This document shows, in pieces, positions 15,186 through 23,400 of a stretch of DNA of 43,266 bases. Origin of the DNA: Comamonadaceae bacterium (GTDB taxonomy: Bacteria; Pseudomonadota; Gammaproteobacteria; Burkholderiales; Burkholderiaceae_C); NCBI GenBank assembly GCA_947442105.1, contig CANEVH010000033.1, forward strand, positions 1 to 43,266. Direction: 5' to 3'. Under the pieces are notes generated by a model. That model made no database searches. It was not told the DNA's origin and saw only the letters and a program-made list of their open reading frames with translations. The translations under genes were made by a program, and so were the position numbers. Positions within the stretch are counted from its first letter, which is position 1, and every line of letters begins with the position of its first letter.

Positions 15186-16617
15186 TTTTCTTACCCTCCA
15201 GCGACGGGCCCCCTGGCGCAGCGCCGCGCTGGTGGCTGCGGCTTTGGGCTTGGGCGCCTGTGCTGATTTCTCAGGCATTGCGCCGCAGGCGCGCATGACA
15301 GATCCAAAGACCTTGGGCCTGGGCATCGGCGCCCCCACCGCTGGCAGCGCCACCCTTACCGCCAACCCGCAATGGTGGACCCGCTTTGGCGACGCGCAGC
15401 TCAACGCCCTGGTGGCGCAGGCGCTGCAAAACAGCCCCACGCTGAAACTGGCCCAGGCCCGCGTGGACCGCGCCTTGGCGTTCACGGACCTGAGTCGCAG
15501 CGCCGAGCTGCCCGCTGTCAACGGCGCATTGGACGCGACCCGCCAGCGCTTTAGCGCCAACGGCGTCTACCCGCCGCCTTTGGCGGGCAATGTTTTTGAA
15601 ACCGCGAATGCCCAAGTGAGCGCCAGCTACGAGCTGGACTTGTTTGGCAAAAACCGCGCGGCATTGGACGCCGCACTCGGCCAGGCGCGCGCCGCACAAG
15701 CCGATGCGCAGCAGGCAGCGCTGCTGCTTGCCGCCCAGGTAACGCGGGGCTATGTGGCTGTGCAGCGGCTGTACGCGCTGCAAGCCGTGGCGCAAGCCAA
15801 CGTGGCGCAGCGCGAAGAAGTGCTGGCGCTCACCCAAGCGCGCCAAAAAGCGGGCCTGGACAGCACGCTAGAGCTGACCAGCAGCGAAGCCGGTCTGCCC
15901 GAGATTCGCCAATACATAGAGAGCCTGCGCGAGCAATCCGCCTTGGCGCGCAACGCGCTGGCGGCACTCACCGGCCAGCCGCTGGGCCTGCAAGACCTCA
16001 AAACGGTGTCTTTGGACACGCTCCAAGCCATTGCCCCGCCGCAAACCATTGCCCTGGATGCCTTGGCCAACCGGCCAGAAATTGCGGCTGCGCGGGCGCG
16101 GGTGGAAGCCAGCCTGGGTGAGGTGGAGGTGGCCAAAGCCTTGTTCTACCCCAACATCAACCTGGTGGCCTTTGCGGGACTCAACAGCATAGGCTTTGAC
16201 CGCATCAGCAAAGCGGGCAGCGAGCAGTGGGGCGTGGGCCCGGCCATCCGCCTGCCGATTTTTGATGCCGGACGGCTGCGCGGCCAGCTCAAGGGCAAGA
16301 CTGCGGAGGTGGACATCGCCATGGAGACCTACAACGCCTTGCTGATTGACGCGGTGCGCGAGGTGGCCGACCAGATCGCCACCCTGCAGTCCATCCGCGC
16401 CCAGGGCGTGGAACAACAGGCGGCCCAGGCCAGCGCCCAAACCCTGTATGAGATTGCCAGCCAGCGTTTTGACGCGGGTTTGAACAACCGCACCAGCGTG
16501 CTGGGTGCCCAATCGGCCGTGCTTGCGCAGCAGCGCCAGGCCATTGAGCTGCGTGCCCGCGCGCTAGACGCCCAAGCCTTGTTGATGCGCGCTACGGCGG
16601 GCACGGCGGCCCTTTAA
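15175..16617 (+). CDS. Outer-membrane efflux lipoprotein (NodT/TolC family)
   Basis: A 480-residue outer-membrane channel of the RND/MFS tripartite pumps. The signal peptide ends in a lipobox, ALGLGACADF, with Cys at about residue 29, so it is a lipoprotein. Two outer-membrane-efflux repeats follow, recognisable by WWTRFGDAQLNALV, ASYELDLFGKNRAALD and the second-repeat NRPEIAAARARVEAS and PIFDAGRLRGQL. The start ATG 15175 lies after a CAGGAG site and overlaps marR by 11 bp. It is followed after 133 bp by emrA and emrB, so it likely provides the exit duct for that pump. Confidence 0.92.
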   Translation: MRFSFLTLQRRAPWRSAALVAAALGLGACADFSGIAPQARMTDPKTLGLGIGAPTAGSATLTANPQWWTRFGDAQLNALVAQALQNSPTLKLAQARVDRALAFTDLSRSAELPAVNGALDATRQRFSANGVYPPPLAGNVFETANAQVSASYELDLFGKNRAALDAALGQARAAQADAQQAALLLAAQVTRGYVAVQRLYALQAVAQANVAQREEVLALTQARQKAGLDSTLELTSSEAGLPEIRQYIESLREQSALARNALAALTGQPLGLQDLKTVSLDTLQAIAPPQTIALDALANRPEIAAARARVEASLGEVEVAKALFYPNINLVAFAGLNSIGFDRISKAGSEQWGVGPAIRLPIFDAGRLRGQLKGKTAEVDIAMETYNALLIDAVREVADQIATLQSIRAQGVEQQAAQASAQTLYEIASQRFDAGLNNRTSVLGAQSAVLAQQRQAIELRARALDAQALLMRATAGTAAL

Positions 16618-16750
16618 ACCCGCCCGACATACCCGCCCGATTTAGCCGCCCTACATACCCGCCCTGTAGACCCACTCCCGCGCCCCTTCACAGCCCTTCA
16701 CTGCCCTCCCCGTTTTTGCCCCCTATTTCCCCGTCATCAAGAGAATTCCC
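16618..16750 (+). other. C-rich, G-poor spacer with a 26-bp repeat inside the efflux operon
   Basis: The 133 bp between the outer-membrane gene and emrA are strongly skewed to C over G and carry ACATACCCGCCC twice (16627-16638 and 16653-16664). No stem-loop is evident. Such C-rich, unstructured RNA is the usual form of a Rho-utilisation site, so it might damp expression of emrAB; this is inference. GAGA (16740-16743) near the end is a weak ribosome-binding site for emrA at 16751. Confidence 0.35.
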
Positions 16751-17962
16751 ATGAGCACAGCCCCCAGCACCCCCAGCGCCGAACCCGCAAAACGCCAAAA
16801 AGCCCTCACCATCGTCGCGCTGGTCGCCCTCATCGGCCTGGCCTACGGCGGCTACACCTGGTTTGAAGGCCGCCACCATGAGACCACCGACAACGCCTAT
16901 GTGCAAGGCAACGTCATCCAAATCACGCCGCAAATCGGCGGCACGGTGACTGCCATCCTGGCCGACGACACCGACTTTGTGAAAGCCGGACAAGCGCTGG
17001 TGCAACTCGACCCGGCGGACGCCAAAGTGGCGCTGCAACTGGCCGAGGCCAACCTGGCCCAGGCCGTGCGCCAGGTGCGCGGCCTGTACGCCAACAACCT
17101 GACGCTAGAAACCCAAATCGCCCTGCGCGACACCGACGTGGCCAAGGCCCAGACCGAGGTCGCCCGCGCCAGCGACGACCTGGCCCGGCGCCAGTCGCTG
17201 GTGGGCAACGGTGCGGTGTCTAAAGAAGAACTGGCGCACGCCCAGTCGCAGCTTGCCCAAGCCAACACCACGCTGGCCGCCGCCAAAGCCGCTGTGCTCA
17301 CGGCGCGCGACCAGCTCAGCAGCGGCCAAACCTTGACCGACGGCACCAAGATCGACAGCCACCCCAGCGTGCAGGCCGCTGCCGCCAAAGTGCGTGAGGC
17401 CTATTTGGCCCTGCACCGCGCCGCCCTGCCCGCGCCGGTGGACGGCGTGGTGGCCAAGCGCACCGTGCAACTCGGCCAGCGCGTAGCTGCGGGCACGCCG
17501 CTCATGTCACTCATTGCGCTCAACGACCTGTGGGTGGACGCCAACTTCAAGGAAGTGCAGTTGCGCAACATCCGCATCGGCCAGCCCGTCACCCTGACCG
17601 CCGACCTGTACGGCAAGCGCGTGGAATACAAAGGCACGGTGGCCGGTCTGGGCGCGGGCACGGGCGCGGCCTTTTCGCTGCTGCCCGCGCAAAACGCCAC
17701 CGGCAACTGGATCAAAGTGGTGCAGCGCGTGCCGGTGCGCGTGGCGCTAGACGCTAAGGACCTGGCCGCCAACCCCCTGCGCGTAGGCCTGTCCATGGAA
17801 GCCACGGTAGACGTGACCGAGCAAAGCGGCAAGGCGCTCTCTGACGCGCCACGCGCCGCGTCAACCGTGCAAACCGAGGTCTACGCCTTGCTGGACGCCC
17901 AGGCCATGGCCGAGATCAGCCGCATCATTGCCGCCAACGCAGGCACTGGCCGCAAACCATGA
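16751..17962 (+). CDS. emrA: EmrA/HlyD-family periplasmic adaptor
   Basis: Membrane-fusion protein that links the inner-membrane transporter to the outer-membrane channel. A cytoplasmic tail, then a single membrane helix (ALTIVALVALIGLAYGGYTW, about residues 18-37), is followed by HETTDNAYVQGNVIQITPQI, the EmrA hallmark and start of the lipoyl domain. A long coiled-coil hairpin spans about residues 90-210. The second lipoyl half (APVDGVVAKRTVQLGQRV) and a beta-barrel (LWVDANFKEVQLRNIRIGQ) complete it. At 403 residues it is near the family norm. Its stop overlaps emrB by 4 bp (ATGA), implying coupled translation. Confidence 0.93.
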   Translation: MSTAPSTPSAEPAKRQKALTIVALVALIGLAYGGYTWFEGRHHETTDNAYVQGNVIQITPQIGGTVTAILADDTDFVKAGQALVQLDPADAKVALQLAEANLAQAVRQVRGLYANNLTLETQIALRDTDVAKAQTEVARASDDLARRQSLVGNGAVSKEELAHAQSQLAQANTTLAAAKAAVLTARDQLSSGQTLTDGTKIDSHPSVQAAAAKVREAYLALHRAALPAPVDGVVAKRTVQLGQRVAAGTPLMSLIALNDLWVDANFKEVQLRNIRIGQPVTLTADLYGKRVEYKGTVAGLGAGTGAAFSLLPAQNATGNWIKVVQRVPVRVALDAKDLAANPLRVGLSMEATVDVTEQSGKALSDAPRAASTVQTEVYALLDAQAMAEISRIIAANAGTGRKP

Positions 17963-19647
17963 GCACCGCCAGTGCAGCACCTTCGAGTGCAGGAGCAGGA
18001 GCGGGGGCGGGAGCGGGCGCAGCCCACACCGCCGCAAGCCCCGCCCCTGCGCTAAGCGCGCCAGCCGCCTTTGCCGCGCCCCAGCCCTTACAGGGCGCCG
18101 CACGGCTTTGGGGCACGATTGCCTTGTCGGCCGCCACCTTCATGAACGTGCTGGACTCGTCGATTGCCAACGTGTCCCTGCCCGCCATTGCGGGCGACCT
18201 GGGCGTCAGCCCCAACCAGGGCACCTGGGTGGTTACCAGCTTTGGCGTGGCCAACGCCATTGCGGTGCCGCTCACCGGCTGGCTGTCCCAGCGCTTTGGC
18301 CAGGTGCGCTTGTTTACTTTGAGCGTGCTGCTGTTTGTGCTGGCCTCGTGGCTGTGCGGCTTGGCACCCAATATGCCGACCCTGATTGCCATGCGCGCCC
18401 TGCAAGGCTTTGTCGCCGGGCCCATGATTCCGCTGGCGCAAACCCTGCTGTTATCCAGCTACCCGCCCGCCCTGGCGGGTTTGGCCATGGCGCTGTGGGC
18501 CATGACCACCCTGGTCGCCCCCGTGATGGGGCCGCTGCTGGGCGGCTGGATTACCGACAATATGTACTGGGGCTGGATTTTTTACATCAACATCCCCGTA
18601 GGCCTGGCGGTGGCCCTTATCACCTGGACCATCTTTAAGAAACGCGAAACCGAAATACGCAAGCTGCCGATTGACACCATCGGCCTGTCCTTGCTGGTGC
18701 TAGCGGTGGCCGCCATGCAAATCATGCTGGACCGGGGCAAGGAACTGGACTGGTTCCACTCCGGCGAAATCATCACCCTGGGGCTGGTGGCGCTGATTGG
18801 CGGGGCGTTTTTTGTTGCCTGGGAGCTGACGGACGACCACCCGGTGGTGGACCTGCGCTTGCTCAAGCAACGCAACTTCGCCGTAGGCTCCATCTGCCTG
18901 GCCATTGCCTACAGCCTGTTTATCGGCAACCTGGTGCTGCTGCCCCTGTGGCTGCAGCAGTTCATGGGCTACACGTCCACGCAAGCAGGCATGCTGCTCG
19001 CGCCCGTGGGCTTGTTTGCCATCTTGCTCTCGCCCATCGTTGGCAAAAACGTGCAAAAAACCGACCCCCGCATGCTGGCCACCTTTGCCTTTGTCATGTT
19101 TGCCGTGGTACTGCTGATGCGCGCGCAATTCAACACGCAGGCGGACTTTGTCACCATCATGGTTCCCACCATCGTGCAAGGCGTGGCACTGGCGTTTTTC
19201 TTTGTGCCTTTGAGCAGCATCACCCTAGGCGGCATTCCCCCGGCGCAAATGGCCTCGGCGTCTGGCCTGTCCAACTTCATGCGCATTGTGGGCGGCGCCT
19301 TTGGCACCTCCATCACCATCACCATTTGGCAAGACCGGGCAGCGGTACACCACGCCGAACTGGTTGAGGCGGTCAACCGGGGCAGCCAGGCCACCACCAG
19401 CGCGCTGGGCGGCCTCGCCAACTTGGGCCTGAGCCAGGAACAAAGCCTCGCCACCATCAACCGCCTGGTAGACCAACAGGCCTTCATGCTGGCGGCCAAT
19501 GACATCTTTATGGGCTCGGCGGCGATTTTTATGCTCTTGATTCCATCCATCTGGTTTGCCAAGCGTATGCGGATGGTGGCACCTGCTGCGCCGAGCAGCG
19601 GCCCACAGGCGCCAAGTGCGGCGGATGCGGCAGCCGGGGCGCATTGA
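17959..19647 (+). CDS. emrB: EmrB-type drug:proton antiporter (MFS, DHA2 family)
   Basis: Inner-membrane multidrug exporter with about 14 predicted membrane helices over 562 residues. The signature NVLDSSIANVSLPAIAGDLG in the first helix and GVSPNQGTWVVTSFGVANAI in the second identify the DHA2/EmrB group; the C-motif-like segment GPLLGGWITDN is present. The first 45 residues are a low-complexity Gly/Ala run (AGAGAGAGAG) not usual in EmrB, built on a GCGGGAG-type repeat near 17994-18020 and prone to slippage. It is coupled to emrA by a 4-bp overlap. With the upstream lipoprotein the pump would span both membranes and expel hydrophobic toxicants; substrates are unknown. Confidence 0.93.
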   Translation: MSTASAAPSSAGAGAGAGAGAAHTAASPAPALSAPAAFAAPQPLQGAARLWGTIALSAATFMNVLDSSIANVSLPAIAGDLGVSPNQGTWVVTSFGVANAIAVPLTGWLSQRFGQVRLFTLSVLLFVLASWLCGLAPNMPTLIAMRALQGFVAGPMIPLAQTLLLSSYPPALAGLAMALWAMTTLVAPVMGPLLGGWITDNMYWGWIFYINIPVGLAVALITWTIFKKRETEIRKLPIDTIGLSLLVLAVAAMQIMLDRGKELDWFHSGEIITLGLVALIGGAFFVAWELTDDHPVVDLRLLKQRNFAVGSICLAIAYSLFIGNLVLLPLWLQQFMGYTSTQAGMLLAPVGLFAILLSPIVGKNVQKTDPRMLATFAFVMFAVVLLMRAQFNTQADFVTIMVPTIVQGVALAFFFVPLSSITLGGIPPAQMASASGLSNFMRIVGGAFGTSITITIWQDRAAVHHAELVEAVNRGSQATTSALGGLANLGLSQEQSLATINRLVDQQAFMLAANDIFMGSAAIFMLLIPSIWFAKRMRMVAPAAPSSGPQAPSAADAAAGAH

Positions 19648-19650
19648 GGG

Positions 19651-19670
19651 CGCGCGCCTTTGCGCGTTTT
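19651..19670 (+). terminator. Possible weak terminator after emrB
   Basis: CGCGC (19651-19655) and GCGCG (19662-19666) can pair, followed by TTTT (19667-19670), 4 bp after the emrB stop. The stem is only 5 bp, so this is a weak candidate. Confidence 0.3.
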
Positions 19671-19734
19671 GAGAGGACCTCACTGGTTCTTCCTCCCACT
19701 CTCCCCCAACCCCTTGCCCAGCGGGCGAGAGGGG

Positions 19735-19847
19735 GGTCAAAGTCCGAATTTGGTTTCTGCGCAACGGCCAGGCTTCTACTGGCCTTGCACCTGTGGGTAT
19801 GCCTGCGACGTCTAGGAACGGCGCCGTCGCCGCGACGGCTTTCGGGG
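19735..19847 (+). repeat. Intergenic repeat, copy 1
   Basis: This 113-bp unit recurs 169 bp downstream. It opens with GGTCAAAGTCCGAATTTGG and ends with a 17-base stem-loop, GCCGTCGCCGCGACGGC. It lies in the 754-bp gap between emrB and the restriction-modification gene, which holds no credible gene. Confidence 0.75.
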
Positions 19848-19903
19848 GTTTCCCCCCTCTATCCCCCCAACCCCCTTTCCACCCCGGCGGGGTAGAAAGG
19901 GGG

Positions 19904-20016
19904 GGTCAAAGTCCGAATTTGGTTTCTGCGCTTCGGCTGGGCTTCTACTGGCGTGGTGCCTGTGGGTATGCCTGCGAAGTCTAGGAACGGCGCCGTCGCC
20001 GCGACGGCTTTCGGGG
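19904..20016 (+). repeat. Intergenic repeat, copy 2
   Basis: Second direct copy, offset exactly 169 bp from copy 1, with scattered substitutions mostly in its middle third. Its right part also forms the left arm of a long inverted repeat (19981-20043 with 20177-20239). Confidence 0.75.
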
Positions 20017-20239
20017 TTTGGGCGCAGCAACCTTCTGGAAGATTCGCGGCTCTCTCGCCCAGCGGGCGAGGGGGGCCAACAGCCACATTGGGTTTCGTCG
20101 CCCCGGCTAAGGCACCACCGGGACCTGCTTTTTGGCTCAAGGCGCGGAGCTTGGCAGCGGCAGCGCCGAACACCTCATCTTCCAGAGGGCTGCTGCGCCC
20201 AAACCCCGAAAGCCGTCGCGGCGACGGCGCCGTTCCTAG
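19981..20239. repeat. Long inverted repeat with 63-bp arms
   Basis: The arm 19981-20043 and the arm 20177-20239 are near-perfect reverse complements: they share CTAGGAACGGCGCCGTCGCC, the stem-loop and the run to GGAAGAT, with only a few mismatches. Weaker inverted similarity continues outward to about 20370, where the CCCCTTTCCACCCC / GGGGTGG strings recur. The loop (20044-20176) has a partial extra copy of the unit (CCCAGCGGGCGAG followed by CCACATTGGGTTTCGTCG). It may be a REP/BIME-like or MITE-like mosaic; nature and mobility are not established. Confidence 0.7.
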
Positions 20240-20401
20240 GTACTGCTGGCCTACTCACAGGCCTTAGGCCAGTAGAAGCCTAGCCGAAGCGACAAAACAA
20301 AATGTGGCTGTTAGCTCCCCCTTTCCACCCCGCCGGGGTGGAAAGGGGGTTGGGGGGATAGGGGGGAAGCACAACCCCGGTGGGGTGAAAAAGGGGGAAA
20401 G

Positions 20402-23400
20402 CTACTGGAGCAAGGCCAGCGCCTCCAACACCGCATCGTGCGTCGCAAACCGACCAAACAACTGCATATCTTGCTCACGCACGATGGGGAAGGTGTTCAT
20501 GATGTACGACGCATCGTCAGCACCCACGCCGTAGAGGTAGAAAAACACCGCGTCCAGCGCCGCCATGCGGGCGCGGCGCTCGGCGTCGTTCCATTGCAGC
20601 GGGGGCAGCACGGCGCCTGTGGCGTCCACGTAGCCCAGGTCTTGGGCAAAGGGGGCGAGGTCATGAGCGGTGTAGCTCAGCGCCAGCACCTGGGGTCGCA
20701 CAAAGTCCGCCACCGTGGGGTGCGGGTGGTGGCCGTTCATCAGTTGGGCGGCGCGCATGGCGGCGGCGAACTTAGGGGGTAAGCGTTCATCAAAGCGCTC
20801 GGGGGCGATGACGGGGAGCTGCTCCAAAATGAACAGGTTGATGGTTTGGCCTTGCAGCTTTTGGCGCAAAACAAAGTCGAAAGCAAACGAATTGAAGTTG
20901 GCTCCCAGCAGGCTGGCGATACCCGCTGCGGTCGGGGGCGATTGGTCTTGCGGCACCAGTAAGGGCACCTTGTTACCAAAAGCAGCCTTGGGCAACACCA
21001 TTGCGATCATGCTGCGCGCATTGGTTGGCGCTGAAATTTCCTTGTAGCCCAAGGCCCAGTAATAGGGATTACTGGTGACAGCCTCAGCATCTACAAAAAA
21101 CTGCGGCACCGGAAAGCGTGCCGGATTCGCCTTCTCGGCCTGTGAAATTGACTCCTGTTGCGCCGCGCGGTGCAAATTGGCATGGTTGACCACCACGTCT
21201 GCCGCGCGGTGGTCCCACATTTGCACCATCTTGCCCTCGTACAAGGGCAGTGCCTGCGCAATGGCCTTGCCGGATTGCTTTTCCCAGCGGTTCAGCGGCG
21301 CGCGCCGCCAGCCCTGCGCTTCCAGCTCTTTGGCCGTCTGGAAGAGCTGCGAGTCGTTGGTCATGTCAAACATGCGCTGGTACTTAACCGGCCAAACTTT
21401 GATGTCCGGCTGCTGCCCCAGCGCGTCGCTTACGGCGCCGTGCTGCACCAGCACCGGGTGGCGGGCGTAGAGCGCCAGGGTGATGTCGGCGTCGCGCTGG
21501 TTGCGAAAAATGGGCGCCGCCCCGGTGTTGGGGTTGACGCGCTGAAAGTCTTGCGCGCTCAGGGTGAGCACGCGGCCCGGCGTGTCCAGCTCGTCCAAGC
21601 TGTGCAGGTAAAACGCGCAGCGACTGGGCTGGGCCTGGGGCGGCTCTGGGATCGGCTCTGGGATTGGCTCTGGCGCGGACTCTGGCATGGGCTCGGGGTG
21701 CGGGCCGCTTGCGGCTTCGCCCGCCAGGGCGGGTGTGGCGGGTGGCTCCAGCATGCGCGGCGCTTTGCCAAACACCAGCACGCAAAACTTGAAGCTGGCG
21801 TGCACGTCGGGGAAGAACACCTTGCGGTTTTCAAAGTCAAACAACGCGTGCAAGCGGCCTGAGCTGCTGATGCTGCGGAAAAACGGGGCCGCGCCCTTGT
21901 CCGCGGCAATGCCGCTGGGCGTGACCAGGGCCACCACGCCGTGGGGGTTGATGAGGCTTTGCGCGCGCTCGACAAACAGGCTGTACAGGTTCACGTCACC
22001 GCCGCCCAGCAGCGGGTAGTCGCCGCTGCCGCCTTTGCCATTGCCCAGCACGCGGGCATTGGCCTCGGCGCGCTGGGCTGCCGCCTGGTACTGCGCCCAC
22101 AGGTCCAGCACCGGCGGGGTGTTGACGCCGGTCTGGTGCATATTGACCCGCTCTAGCGCGGTAATCATTTTTTTGCGGTCGGCGGCGCGGCTTTGGCTGG
22201 CAATGTCTTTATTGCGCTCGGCAAACCATTCCACCTCTTGCAGCTTGATGCGGTCCCAAGGCGGGTTGCCGATGATGGCGTCAAAGCCCGCAGTCTGCGC
22301 TGGCCGGTCGCTGCCGCCAAACACGGTGGGAAAGCTGGTCCACCAGTGGAAAAAAGTCTCTTGTGCGGCCAGGGCGCGGGCGCGCTGCATCAGGGTGCTT
22401 GCGGCCTTAGCGCCACGTGCTGCCCCGCTTGCGGTATCGCCCTGCAAGTCCAGCACGCCTGCGCCAATCACCTGCACCAGGTTGTGGCCGGGGCGCAGCA
22501 GCGCCAGCAAGGCGGCGTATTCGGGGTACAGGCCGTCGGCAAGTGCCTGCTCGCGGTCTCTTTCCAACGCGGGCAGCTTGAGCACGCTGGCAATCTGGCT
22601 GACTTTGGCCACCGGCCAGCCGGGGATGAGCCAGCGCAGCGCACGCCAAAAGTCCAGCACCGCCTCGATGGGAGCCAGCTGCTCGCGCGCCTGGGCGGCC
22701 AGTTGCTTGGAGAGTTGCACCTCGGCAATGTCCACGTCTGTGAGCTCGGCCACCTGGTCGATGTGGGCTGCGGCCTTGGCTAGGCGGTCAAACTCGCTTT
22801 GCAACAGCAGCGCGCCCAGGCTTTGCAGGCCTTTTTGCACCGTGGGCAGTTGCTCGCCGTGCAGGCTGTCGCCCACGCGCAGGTGGTGGTCCAAAAAGCT
22901 CAGGGGCGCGCCCACGGTAAAGGTGTGCAGCCAGAGCGCGGTTTTGGCCAGCTCCACGGCCATGGGGTTTTTATCCACGCCGAAGATGGTTTTCTTCAAA
23001 ATCATGCGGCGCACAATGTGCCGGTCGTCCAACTGGGCGTCCGTTACCGCCCAGCCGTGGGCCTGGGCCGTGGTTTTGATGGTGCGGCGAATGGCAGCTA
23101 TGCGCTGCAACACCGGGCTTTGCCAGGGCCGGCCCGCCTCGGCCAGGTGCGCGGCCCAGGGCTGCGCTGCCACGCGCTGGGAGGCGGTGGCAATGGCCTC
23201 TAGCACGCGGTCGGCCAGGTCGTCCACCAGCGCCACCAAAAAATGCCCGCTGCCCATGGCCGGGTCGCAGACCTTGAGTTCCAACATGGCCTGCGCCGGG
23301 TCCAGCGCGTCCAGCGCCTGCCAGTCGGCGGGGTTGAAGGCGGTTTTGCGTGCCTGCTTTTTCAGGTGGGCGTCAAACGCGGCCACGCGGGCCTGGGCCA

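Noticed and set aside
19735-20400. CRISPR array
   Set aside because: The repeats are long, imperfect, few and partly inverted; there is no regular short repeat-spacer pattern and no cas gene.
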